Of a stretch of 64,000 bases of DNA, positions 48,104-56,243 are shown one piece after another. Position 1 is the first letter of the stretch. Every line of letters begins with the position of its first letter. The position numbers and the translations under genes are program-made. The DNA is from Shewanella hafniensis (GTDB lineage: Bacteria > Pseudomonadota > Gammaproteobacteria > Enterobacterales > Shewanellaceae), in contig NZ_BPFD01000010.1 in assembly GCF_019655335.1 (NCBI RefSeq), forward strand, positions 1-64,000. Direction: 5' to 3'. A model generated the notes under the pieces. The model saw only the letters and a program-made list of their open reading frames with translations, made no database searches and had not been told where the DNA came from.

Positions 48104-49689
48104 AAGACTCCTTTTTTCGTTCAATGACTTGGCTACACACTTGGGTGGGATTACTCACCTGCTGGGTGTTGTTTCTGGTTTTTTTCGCCGGAACAGCGGC
48201 CTATTACCGTGCTGAAATCAACCTGTGGATGCAACCCGAAAACCACGGCAGCCAATATGATGCCAATGCGGATAATCAACAATTAATACTCAAGGGCCTC
48301 ACGTCCTTGGCACAACAAGCGCCTGACGCTGAGTCGTGGTGGATTTACTTACCCACACAACGGGTGCCATTACTGACCTATGCATGGAGCGATCCCGCCG
48401 CTGAAGGACAGCGATTTGGTGATTATCATCAAGGCTTTATTAACCCTACGACAGGTGAAGCCTTACCTAAAGCACGGGAAAGCCGAGGGGGCGACTTTCT
48501 CTATCGACTGCATTTCGACTTGTACTATATGAGTGTGCTCACAGCGCGTTGGATTGTCGGCTTTTGCACTATGTTCATGTTGGTCGCCATCATCAGCGGG
48601 ATAGTGATCCACAAACGTATTTTTAAGGATTTCTTTAGTTTTCGCCCCGGAAAAGGCCCGCGCTCTTGGTTAGATGCCCATGTCGCCAGCTCAGTGCTCG
48701 CATTGCCCTTTCATCTTATGATCACTTATACCGGCCTAGTGACCCTGATGTTTATGTATATGCCATGGGGACTTAACACGCAATATGGTGATGAAACTCA
48801 AGCCTTTTATTCGCAATGGAAACCCATTTACCAAACTCCCGCCGCCACTGGCACGCCAGCCACTATGCTCGATAGTCAGAGTTTACTCAGTGCGATTCAC
48901 AGTGTCGTGGGTGAGTCACCAATTGAAGGCTTGCAGTTTGATAATCTCAACGACAGCAATGCCAGCGTAACAGTCAAAATCGCCCCTGAGCACAACTTAA
49001 ATCAGCAAGCGCCTTGGTATCACTTGTCTACTGTGACAGGTACTGTGTTGGCGCAGTCGGCAGTGACTTCGGGAGCGAATCAAACCCAAAGTGCCATGAT
49101 AGCCTTGCACAGTGGTCGCTTTGCTGGCCAAGGCCTACGTTTACTGTATTTACTGGCGGGATTAACGGGCTGCGTGATGATCGCCAGCGGCGCAATTATG
49201 TGGGCCGAAAAACTGGCACAAAAACAGCTTAAAAAAGATAAGAATCATAGCGGGCTCACGCTAGTGAACATGTTGAATCTCGCCACGTTTGCTGGCTTGC
49301 CCATAGCGCTAGCCTGTTATTTTTATGCCAATCGACTCTTACCCGTCACCTTTGTGGATAGAGAGAACTGGGAAATCCATTGTTTCTTTATCAGTTGGGC
49401 GTTAGTCGCATTGCTCGCCTGCTTCAAACGAGATAAACAAACATGGCAACGACTCTTTTTACTCACAGCCTTGCTCTATGGCCTGTTACCCCTGCTCAAT
49501 GCCATGACTTCACAGTATCAGCTGATAAACAATCTACAGCGCCAAGCCTATGTTCTCGCAGGATTTGATCTCATGATGCTCGCGCTTGCAGCGCTGTTTT
49601 ACATGGCAGCCAAACGCTTGCGTAGCCCTAAAAAAGTACTGGCTACAAGGGTAACCAAAGCGACGACAGAATTAGGAGTTGAATCATGA
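48100..49689 (+). CDS. PepSY-associated membrane protein, second copy
   Basis: 529 residues. MTWLHTWVGLLTCWVLFLVF opens the protein as in the paralogue at 4385 (LHTWAGLILSGLLFAIFW). RLHFDLYYM, GIVIHKRIFKDFF and WLDAHVASSVLALPFHLMI provide histidines within or beside helices, likely haem or iron ligands. The Lys/Arg-rich insertion of the first copy is absent. AAGGGAG precedes ATG 48100. Probable inner-membrane step in iron release from siderophore. Confidence 0.88.
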   Translation: MKDSFFRSMTWLHTWVGLLTCWVLFLVFFAGTAAYYRAEINLWMQPENHGSQYDANADNQQLILKGLTSLAQQAPDAESWWIYLPTQRVPLLTYAWSDPAAEGQRFGDYHQGFINPTTGEALPKARESRGGDFLYRLHFDLYYMSVLTARWIVGFCTMFMLVAIISGIVIHKRIFKDFFSFRPGKGPRSWLDAHVASSVLALPFHLMITYTGLVTLMFMYMPWGLNTQYGDETQAFYSQWKPIYQTPAATGTPATMLDSQSLLSAIHSVVGESPIEGLQFDNLNDSNASVTVKIAPEHNLNQQAPWYHLSTVTGTVLAQSAVTSGANQTQSAMIALHSGRFAGQGLRLLYLLAGLTGCVMIASGAIMWAEKLAQKQLKKDKNHSGLTLVNMLNLATFAGLPIALACYFYANRLLPVTFVDRENWEIHCFFISWALVALLACFKRDKQTWQRLFLLTALLYGLLPLLNAMTSQYQLINNLQRQAYVLAGFDLMMLALAALFYMAAKRLRSPKKVLATRVTKATTELGVES

Positions 49690-50012
49690 CAGCCACAGTC
49701 GAATTGTTAACCTGTTTTATCGCCATGGGGCTGTTGGCCTTATCTTATTTTAGCCACCACCGCGCCGTGCGTAACCGCCCGTTAACCGATGCACAGGCAC
49801 GCGGATTTCGCACCGCTGGTACTGCAACGCTCGTCCTGTGCTATTGGCTTGCCAGTCGTCACTACGGCCCCGCGTACGCCAGCGTATTACTGCTCGGCTG
49901 GGTGTGTTTAAGTTCGATAATCCTAGTGATTTTACTCAGTTACAAACCACGCTGGTTACAGCCCATATTGCCCGCCAGCACCGTAGTGTGTTTGCTCGGT
50001 TTGTTGTATTAA
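49686..50012 (+). CDS. DUF3325-like small membrane protein, second copy
   Basis: 108 residues with three to four hydrophobic segments and the shared motif YKPRWLQPIL. ATG 49686 overlaps the PepSY stop (ATGA) and has AGGAG upstream. It ends the second iron cluster. No terminator is clear before the REP-like element at 50181. Confidence 0.82.
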   Translation: MTATVELLTCFIAMGLLALSYFSHHRAVRNRPLTDAQARGFRTAGTATLVLCYWLASRHYGPAYASVLLLGWVCLSSIILVILLSYKPRWLQPILPASTVVCLLGLLY

Positions 50013-50180
50013 TCCATGATTTTAAAAACCAAATGACGTCAATCAGGCTCAATACAGACAATTTTTACTACTGGAATTGATGCTGCTATCCGCTAACCAT
50101 TAGCTAGATAATGGTTCTGATTGAAGCCAATCGCACCGTTAAATTCTAGACCTAGCATATTAATAAGCGACGCAGAAATG

Positions 50181-50281
50181 ATTAAGCACTCTCATTCCAG
50201 TGACTCGCCGTGAATATATCCCTATAGGCTCGACGGCGGCATCCATGCCGCCAACGGTCACTTACATGCGAGTGCTTAATC
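50181..50281. repeat. REP-like palindromic element (about 101 bp)
   Basis: Outer arms GATTAAGCACTC (50181-50192) and GAGTGCTTAATC (50270-50281) are perfect inverted repeats. Inside lie AGTGAC / GTCACT, GCCGT / ACGGC and a perfect hairpin GGCGGCAT-CC-ATGCCGCC at 50235-50252. The nested symmetry and position at the end of a gene cluster are those of a multicopy intergenic repeat. The GGCGGCATCCATGCCGCC core is a form I associate with Shewanella genomes. Confidence 0.8.
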
Positions 50282-50411
50282 TCGTTAATTCCTGAGACAT
50301 CACAGTAAAACCAAATATTCTCGATGAAGCAGAAGAATTGACATTGATTGTTAGCCACAGTTTTTCAATAAAAAAGTAATCTCACGGAAATGAACATTTT
50401 ATCTTCATGGA

Positions 50412-51083
50412 TTACAAGCATTGTGACCGAAAGTACTTAAGAAGCTCTTCACCAGCGTCATCTAAACCATAGTATTCAAGAATTGAAAAAAGTAAGCCCT
50501 TTGATTCAAGTCTTGCGCATAAGAAACCTGCAATTTTCTGCAAATTTGGAGGTAAAACGTTGAGAATGTCTTCCACTCGAAATAAAGTATTTCCCGACCC
50601 AGTTAAGAGAGGTTTATGTTCTAGATAAATCTTTCCAATCTCACCAAACATGCAGGCTTCAGATGGTGACATTTCACCTATAACGCTCACTAAATCAAAA
50701 GAAGGAATAGAGGTAGCCTGCTTACCAATGATTGATTCAGCGATGATTCGAGCAATGGCGGATATTCTTTCAGTATCTGCTATTTTTATAGCTCGGCTAA
50801 ATGCATTCTGCGAAAGATCAAAAAACTCTTCTGATTTTAAGTAGTCTTTATCTACAATTTGATCGCTTATGTAACTCAACTCATTGTTGATTTCGCTAAA
50901 CATCGATTCAATACGACGCTGATATATTTCATTCGCCATTGAGTTGAAGTGAGAATCTAAAAAAGCACCAATAACAGGTAAGGACGCAACAACCGATTTA
51001 GTCCAAGGACTGTCACCATATTTATGAATCAAAGATTCAACTAAATCATTTGGATCTTTTTCTGCTAATTTATAACTTTCCAT
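50412..51083 (-). CDS. AT-rich orphan gene, function unknown
   Basis: 223 residues, mostly helical. A short hydrophobic patch (about 30-40, VVASLPVIGAFLDS) is followed by a helical body including YLKSEEFFDLSQNAF and a run of helices to a C-terminal region like winged-helix (IAGFLCARLESKGLLFSILE). Base composition is clearly more AT-rich than its neighbours and the gene lies between two repeat structures, so acquisition by transfer is likely. AAGGAATGG overlaps the start region. No family identified. Confidence 0.75.
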   Translation of the reverse strand: MESYKLAEKDPNDLVESLIHKYGDSPWTKSVVASLPVIGAFLDSHFNSMANEIYQRRIESMFSEINNELSYISDQIVDKDYLKSEEFFDLSQNAFSRAIKIADTERISAIARIIAESIIGKQATSIPSFDLVSVIGEMSPSEACMFGEIGKIYLEHKPLLTGSGNTLFRVEDILNVLPPNLQKIAGFLCARLESKGLLFSILEYYGLDDAGEELLKYFRSQCL

Positions 51084-51320
51084 TCCTTCCTCCGATATGT
51101 TTAAACTCGATTCCGCCTATAACCACACTTCAAAAATTATCATTTAAAATCAAATAAATACGCGATCTTATGTAAATCATCTAATATAACAAATAGTTAA
51201 AGTCAAAAAATGCTAGCCAACACTTTTTGCTCAAGAAAACAAACCCAAAAGATATGACAGGCAAATCTCTTCGAGCCTAAATTTCATACCTGATGCCGCA
51301 GAATACTATTCCCCTCGGAG

Positions 51321-51566
51321 TTGCCGCAAGGCGAATGAAAATCGGTGATTTTCGCGCTTATGAGCGAGAGGCAAGGATTGCCGAACTGGAGTGCTTTACA
51401 TGGATGTAAAGCGAGGACTTCGGAAGCGATAGCAAATTTGCCAATGAGCACAAGGAGCTTTCAACTCCGTTGGGGGCGTCATGGAGCATCCAAGGAGGAT
51501 AGGACGAGCAGTCCTCCTTGGTCGGGTGTGGGGTGAAGCCCCACGACTTTCTCGGCCGTAAGGCCG
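51321..51566. repeat. chain of consecutive hairpins (structured repeat or RNA)
   Basis: Successive stems, read directly: 51321-51334 (loop GCAA), 51337-51353 (GAAAATC/GATTTTC), 51355-51366 (CGCT/AGCG), 51370-51382 (GGCAA/TTGCC), 51393-51412 (GCTTTACAT/ATGTAAAGC), 51418-51426 (CTT/AAG), 51451-51472 (CAAGGAG region), 51490-51521 (CCAAGGAGGA/TCCTCCTTGG), 51528-51544 (GTGGGG/CCCCAC) and 51553-51566 (CGGCC/GGCCG, loop GTAA). Two loops are GNRA tetraloops. Short ORFs in both strands here are by-products. Confidence 0.8.
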
Positions 51567-51573
51567 CAAAACT

Positions 51574-51602
51574 CAACGTAAATCAAATAGTGATTTACGT
51601 TG
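51574..51602 (-). terminator. terminator-like hairpin at end of XRE regulator gene
   Basis: CAACGTAAATCA / TGATTTACGTTG, loop AATAG, perfect 12-bp stem. On the minus strand it is followed by GAGTTTTGC. The regulator's stop (51595-51597) lies inside the stem. Confidence 0.75.
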
Positions 51603-53127
51603 CCCCATCACACTGTGACTTACCTGCTTGATAGCAACTTGGTTGACGTGGGCATACGGCGCCGCGGGAGCAAATAAGGCGGGCGTCGTTTTTAATCCCG
51701 CGTTCTATCCAGTTGATATTGAGGATTTTTGCGACGCTCACCAGATCGCTTTTAATGTGTTTTGGAATAGTGACTGAACCGCCGCTGGCGACACAGGCAT
51801 TCTTCAAATCGTGGGCGATAGACAGGGCATCTTTACCTTGGGCTTCAATGGCTGGATTTAAATCGATACCGGCGCAGAGCACATGCGGGTTGCCAGCCGA
51901 GTCTTCGACTTTAATCGACTCGCAGCAGTAAATGCGTGGTTCGTTGCCGACGTTTAAAATCGAAATCTGTGCAGAAGTGCCGACCGTCGGCTCACTGATC
52001 ATCCTAAAGACGGCCCAATGCTGACAAGGGTCTTCCACTAACCGCATATTGCCCCAAGGCAGTGGAATCCCGTTACCACGGTAAACGGCTTTGAGCTTGC
52101 CCGGTGCGTAAGCGTCGAAATAATGCCAATGAGGATAAGGAGATACCACTGTCATGCGCCGCATGGCGACTGAGGCTGACACTTGCAGTTGCTTGTGTAC
52201 TTCAATCTCATAACCGTGGCGGTCGAGTAATTGGCGATAAGGCACTTTAGGGCACAGCAGCGCACCAGCGAAGAAGCTCGATTCAAAATCGCGCCACGCA
52301 TGCAAAATATCCTGCGCGTTCAAGGTATTGGACTGCATACCCGCCTCTTCATCCACTTCTAATTTGCGGCCTGAGATCATCACACTCTTGAGGCCGTCCT
52401 TGTTGTGCAACACGCAATGACCTATGTGCACGGCTAAATCATATTTGAGTCTGTTGGGGCGATTTTTGAGGATTTTATTTACATAAATCGTGCTCGGCGG
52501 CTCAATAAATGAGGTGACCAACTGACGCGAACTCACGCCCATTTCATCGATAACTTCCTGCGGCGTACTATCTATCCATTTGATTTTTAATCCCATTCCC
52601 TTAGCGATATCCAACATATCGTCCAGAGATAAGGGCATACGTTTGAGGCCGACTTCTTCGGCGGCCCGTTCAAGATCGGGGAAATGATTTTGATGGTGTT
52701 CTTGATGGGCGCGGATCAATAAATGGGCAAACTGCCGACCAGAGATCCCTGTTTGCGACAGCATTTCTGGAATCGCGATTTGTAAAATATCATTGGAAAA
52801 CAAAAAACTGGGTTCGAGCGCCATACCGCTTATGCCACCTCGGCGGCCCTTGTCTGGCGTAATGGCGTTTTCTTCAGGCACATCGTCTAAGAACCATTCG
52901 GCGTCTTTTTGAAAAACCGCGGCGATGACTGCCAGCATTCCGGCACTCGGCACTCGTTTTCCACGCTCGATCATCGACAAATATGACACAGAGGGCGCAC
53001 TTCCGGCGTCGACTCGAATGCAGCGTGCCGACAAATCTTCCATAGTTAAATTATTACGTTTCCGTAGGTTACGTATTTTTGTGCCTAGGAAATGTGATTT
53101 TCTCATCAAGCTCTGGTCATTGCGCAT
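51595..53127 (-). CDS. XRE-family regulator with degenerate M78-like and Cys-rich C-terminal regions
   Basis: 510 residues. An XRE helix-turn-helix occupies about 10-75 (LRKRNNLTMEDLSARC, VSYLSMIERGKRVPSAGMLA). The middle has an ImmA/IrrE-like segment in which the HExxH site is degenerate (LAVHIGHCVLH), and the C-terminus has clustered Cys (CSRGAVCPRQPSCYQAGKSQ). This is the layout of ScfR/DUF3612-type regulators of carboxylate metabolism. It is divergent from the malate-synthase-like gene at 53384, with palindromes between them. It probably binds them. Confidence 0.9.
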   Translation of the reverse strand: MRNDQSLMRKSHFLGTKIRNLRKRNNLTMEDLSARCIRVDAGSAPSVSYLSMIERGKRVPSAGMLAVIAAVFQKDAEWFLDDVPEENAITPDKGRRGGISGMALEPSFLFSNDILQIAIPEMLSQTGISGRQFAHLLIRAHQEHHQNHFPDLERAAEEVGLKRMPLSLDDMLDIAKGMGLKIKWIDSTPQEVIDEMGVSSRQLVTSFIEPPSTIYVNKILKNRPNRLKYDLAVHIGHCVLHNKDGLKSVMISGRKLEVDEEAGMQSNTLNAQDILHAWRDFESSFFAGALLCPKVPYRQLLDRHGYEIEVHKQLQVSASVAMRRMTVVSPYPHWHYFDAYAPGKLKAVYRGNGIPLPWGNMRLVEDPCQHWAVFRMISEPTVGTSAQISILNVGNEPRIYCCESIKVEDSAGNPHVLCAGIDLNPAIEAQGKDALSIAHDLKNACVASGGSVTIPKHIKSDLVSVAKILNINWIERGIKNDARLICSRGAVCPRQPSCYQAGKSQCDGAT

Positions 53128-53136
53128 TTTGTAAAA

Positions 53137-53163
53137 TTCACAGTGTAAAATTTTTATTGTGAA
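53137..53163. promoter_or_regulatory. inverted repeat TTCACA-N15-TGTGAA in divergent promoter region
   Basis: Lies 10-36 bases upstream of the regulator start. TGTAAAATT occurs twice beside it (about 53130 and 53144), giving a further direct repeat. Good candidate for autoregulation. Confidence 0.5.
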
Positions 53164-53164
53164 A

Positions 53165-53192
53165 TTGTAGTCAAAAAAAGACTAGACTACAA
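53165..53192. promoter_or_regulatory. second inverted repeat TTGTAGTC-N12-GACTACAA
   Basis: Perfect 8-bp arms, immediately next to the first inverted repeat, in the space between the divergent regulator and malate-synthase-like genes. Centre contains an A run. Confidence 0.55.
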
Positions 53193-53249
53193 ATCAAGCA
53201 ATCAAGGAAAGGCTAATGCGAACAAGCTAAGCCATTCCAGTACAAGAAA

Positions 53250-53282
53250 TGCTTAACCACTCCCACTAAAAGTGGCTAAGCA
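53250..53282. repeat. REP-like hairpin remnant
   Basis: TGCTTA-a-CCACT / AGTGG-c-TAAGCA with a nine-base loop. By eye it resembles the left part of the element at 50181 (TGATTAAGCACTCTCATTCC), so it is probably a degenerate relative. It lies in the leader of the gene at 53384. Confidence 0.5.
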
Positions 53283-53383
53283 CTCAAAGCGGACAAACCA
53301 AATTGAAGACAAACTTTGATAAGCCAAAAGTTAAATCAAAACCCTGAATTTTTTTTAAATTGAAAGAGTGAGAGGAACAAGCG

Positions 53384-53947
53384 ATGAATATGTCAATTAT
53401 CAAGAGCAACCAGATCCAACCGAATCTAAACAGCCTCATCGCAGAAGAAGTGCTAGCCGTGGCCCAAGTCAATGTCACCGAGCACGAGAAGATCGCTAAT
53501 GCGAAACAATTCCTCGACCGCCTCTTTCCACTTAACTCTGGTTCACACCAAGATGTGAGCAGCTATGTGGTTTACTACCAGCACCTGTTGGCCTTTTTTG
53601 CCGATGGCAGCCACAGTGGTTTACGTCAGCCAAAACAGTTTGTGGCCTTTAACGGCACTAAAGATGCGCCCTGCGCCATAGTGTTACAGGACCTAGGTTG
53701 CCACGTTGAACTCAGTTTCGACCGCAGTGGCATGATAGGTGCGAGAGACGTTGCCAATCTGGAAGATATCCAAATCGGAACGTCATTAAACATGGTAGTC
53801 GGAACACCAGAGTCACGTTCTGCCGCATCGCGCCATTGGCTCAGCCTATTACATGCGGGTATGTCCAGCGCTAACGACACCCAAGATAAGTTGTTTACCG
53901 CAAAGGATGGCAGTGATTACAGTTTGAAAAGTATCGTAAATTTATAA
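53384..53947 (+). CDS. stand-alone malate synthase G-like insertion-domain protein
   Basis: 187 residues, GAGAGGAAC upstream of ATG 53384. FLDRLFPLNSGSHQDV (43-58), QFVAFNG (85-91), VLQDLGCHVELSFDRSGMIG (100-119) and FTAKDGSDYSLKS (171-183) align in order with the alpha/beta insertion domain of malate synthase G, as I recall that sequence. The EEVL near residue 21 recalls its N-terminus. The TIM barrel with all catalytic residues is missing, so it is not an enzyme of that type. It may sense glyoxylate/acetyl-CoA-like ligands or bind a partner; function unknown. Confidence 0.75.
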   Translation: MNMSIIKSNQIQPNLNSLIAEEVLAVAQVNVTEHEKIANAKQFLDRLFPLNSGSHQDVSSYVVYYQHLLAFFADGSHSGLRQPKQFVAFNGTKDAPCAIVLQDLGCHVELSFDRSGMIGARDVANLEDIQIGTSLNMVVGTPESRSAASRHWLSLLHAGMSSANDTQDKLFTAKDGSDYSLKSIVNL

Positions 53948-53984
53948 TTTTACGCTCTGTAAGCTCACCATTTATTATCTAGCT

Positions 53985-54016
53985 AAGAAGATGAACTGAG
54001 CACAGTTCATCTTCTT
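53985..54016. terminator. long perfect hairpin after malate-synthase-like gene
   Basis: AAGAAGATGAACTG / CAGTTCATCTTCTT, loop AGCA, 14-bp perfect stem, about 38 bases after the stop. T run is weak (CGATTTA), so termination efficiency is uncertain. Confidence 0.6.
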
Positions 54017-54233
54017 CGATTTACCCTCCTGCTTTGCCAAACCTTCTGAGAGTCAATAAAACTGATTAACTAGTTAAGTTTAATTGATTTTATTGAGGAT
54101 CATACACACAGCTATAATGCCCTCTTGCATCTGTCTCCATGATCAATCCAATTGATCGCCATTTTGTATCCGTCGCTTAATGTGAAGATCTATGGTTGGA
54201 ACGATAAACCGAATCGCTCGAGCCTAAGGCGTT

Positions 54234-55184
54234 ATGAATTCTTCATCAACATCACAGCAAGATAATAAGACTCACCGCATCGTTTTCATCTGTGCGGGCT
54301 TGTTATGCCTCGCGCCTTTTATCTCATCGCCCATGGCGCTAGTCTTAGGTTTTACCTTAGCCAGTCTTGGCTGGGTGCCAGTGCAATGGAATATCGCCGC
54401 GCTCACCAAAAAACTCCTGTCTTATTCGATCATTGGCTTAGGGTTTGGGATTAACTTAAACGCGGCGATAGAGGCGAGCACCCACAACTTCGGCCTGATT
54501 GTTGGCTCAATCTTTTTCACCCTGAGCTTAGGGTTTGTGCTTACCCGCGCCCTGAAATTTGATCATGTCACGGGCCATTTGATTGCTTCTGGTACTGCTA
54601 TTTGTGGTGGCAGCGCCATTGCCGCAGTCGCTCCGGCCATCAATGCGCGTAACGATCAAACCGCCACTGCGTTAGCCTGCGTATTTGTGCTCAATTCAGT
54701 CGCGCTATTTTTATTCCCCGCTCTCGGCCACTTGCTCAATATGAGCCAATACGATTTTGGCGTATGGAGTGCCATCGCCATCCACGATACTTCATCGGTT
54801 GTCGGCGCCGCTTCGGCCTATGGCGATGAAGCCTTAAAAACCGCTACCACCATAAAGCTCGCCCGCGCCCTGTGGATTATCCCGATCGCATTAGTCAGCG
54901 CAGTGCTGTTTGGTGGCGATAAGCGCAAGCTTAACCTGCCGTATTTTATCGGTTTTTATTGTCTAGCTATTGCCGTGGCCCATTGGTTACCACAATTCCA
55001 CGCTGTTTATGACACCTTATTTATGGTGTCGAAACGGGCATTAGTACTGTGTTTATTTTTGATTGGTGCAGGCATTACAGTGCAGAAAATGCGGGCGAGT
55101 GGCCCCAAACCTTTGTTACTTGGGGTCATGCTGTGGGCAGCGATTGGTATCACGTCTTTAGTGTATATTCTTTATTTTCAATAA
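54234..55184 (+). CDS. YeiH/UPF0324-family membrane protein
   Basis: 316 residues, about ten helices. Conserved family blocks: [53 protein letters not shown] and [14 protein letters not shown]. Members are called putative sulfate exporters but evidence is limited. A single gene; no LysR regulator is adjacent, which is common for this family elsewhere. Confidence 0.92.
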   Translation: MNSSSTSQQDNKTHRIVFICAGLLCLAPFISSPMALVLGFTLASLGWVPVQWNIAALTKKLLSYSIIGLGFGINLNAAIEASTHNFGLIVGSIFFTLSLGFVLTRALKFDHVTGHLIASGTAICGGSAIAAVAPAINARNDQTATALACVFVLNSVALFLFPALGHLLNMSQYDFGVWSAIAIHDTSSVVGAASAYGDEALKTATTIKLARALWIIPIALVSAVLFGGDKRKLNLPYFIGFYCLAIAVAHWLPQFHAVYDTLFMVSKRALVLCLFLIGAGITVQKMRASGPKPLLLGVMLWAAIGITSLVYILYFQ

Positions 55185-55206
55185 ATATGGTTAGCAAGAA
55201 GCCAGT

Positions 55207-55359
55207 CTACTCTGCCGTTGGCTTCATTCGCCAAGCCCAGCAGAGGACGCCAACAAAGGCGGAGAATTCGATAAGTGAGCGCACGAGTCCTGTGGTTTGC
55301 GTCGAAGCGACCAAGGCAATCAGGCAAAACACGATAATCAGCCAGTTTTTCAATGGCAT
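55207..55359 (-). CDS. 50-aa two-helix membrane protein
   Basis: Codons from ATG 55359 to TAG 55207-55209. CAGGAAG precedes the ATG, a good ribosome site. The peptide starts MPLKNWLIIVFCLIALVAST, then a second hydrophobic segment (FSAFVGVLCWAWRM). Hydrophobic composition, ribosome site and position downstream of a convergent gene favour a real small protein. Overlapping longer ORFs in other frames lack these features. No family recognised. Confidence 0.6.
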   Translation of the reverse strand: MPLKNWLIIVFCLIALVASTQTTGLVRSLIEFSAFVGVLCWAWRMKPTAE

Positions 55360-55495
55360 CTTCCTGCAAACTTAGGGGATGCTCATTATTATTTAGAACT
55401 AAAAACTCAGCAAATATCGATTTTCAATAACAAATAGCTATAACAGCTAAGCCAATCCAGCGGCGCTTAAACCGCTATAGGGCATTTGGAACTCG

Positions 55496-56131
55496 CTACA
55501 AAATTGGCGTTGGACGACGCACTAACAAGCCACTCAAAATCGATAAAATGCAGTAGGCGGTAAAGAAGTAAAATCCATTTTCAAATTGCGCTTGGGTTTT
55601 TAGCATTTCCCCCATGCCACCTGAGGCGTTCCCCGCCATAAAGGTGATGATCAGCGCCACCACAAACACATCGGCCATCGACCACTTAGCGAGTGCGTTG
55701 ACGACGGCATTAATCCTCAGCTTCAGGCCAATCGAGCTAACACATTGCTGTGCCAGCATTAAACTCAACTTCAAGGCAGGCACTACTACACTGAATAACA
55801 TGACTAATCCCGCAACGAGCCCGTTCCCAGAGTGATAAAGTTCGGTTACCGTTCCCCAAATACTACGGGTTTTCTGTAGCACTTCGACCTCGCCCTTAAG
55901 GCTATTGAGCCCCAGCAAACCACTGACCATACTCAGCATACCGCGAGCGCTGTCGCGCCCCGAGTCTTCATCGAACCTTTGGGCAACTTGCTCTATGCCC
56001 TGCTCGGTCAGTTTGGCCTTATCGATAGTGCCGCTGATGCTCAAAATAGGTTGAGTCACCCCAGGGATTAATAAAGCTAAAGATAAGAGAATGATAAAAA
56101 TAGGAAATAAAGATTTCATAGCACTGTTCAT
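55496..56131 (-). CDS. paraquat-inducible protein A-like membrane protein
   Basis: 211 residues. A first hydrophobic segment is followed by a soluble stretch (about 30-95) and three helices. KWSMADVFVVALIITFMAGN and FENGFYFFTAYCILSILSGL are the PqiA-type repeat. Normal PqiA has two such units, so this is a single-unit relative. Role in envelope lipid transport is likely by family. No PqiB/MCE gene is adjacent. Confidence 0.8.
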   Translation of the reverse strand: MNSAMKSLFPIFIILLSLALLIPGVTQPILSISGTIDKAKLTEQGIEQVAQRFDEDSGRDSARGMLSMVSGLLGLNSLKGEVEVLQKTRSIWGTVTELYHSGNGLVAGLVMLFSVVVPALKLSLMLAQQCVSSIGLKLRINAVVNALAKWSMADVFVVALIITFMAGNASGGMGEMLKTQAQFENGFYFFTAYCILSILSGLLVRRPTPIL

Positions 56132-56243
56132 CCCATTGCCAGACTGGAGAAGACATTCAGTTTACGGTTTGTAGCGCAGGCTCTGCAATCGTTCACACCA
56201 GCCATCGATACAGATGACCGGCGTTAGAGGCAGAATTTGAGAA

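Noticed and set aside
50412-51083. Prophage or IS remnant
   Set aside because: No transposase, integrase or phage gene and no target-site duplication could be recognised around the orphan gene.
51345-51576. Short overlapping ORFs on both strands in the hairpin chain
   Set aside because: Both strands are open because of the inverted repeats; no ribosome sites and no protein-like composition.
55178-55369. 63-aa ORF overlapping the 50-aa membrane protein
   Set aside because: Same strand, other frame; no hydrophobic pattern and a poorer start than the 50-codon frame.
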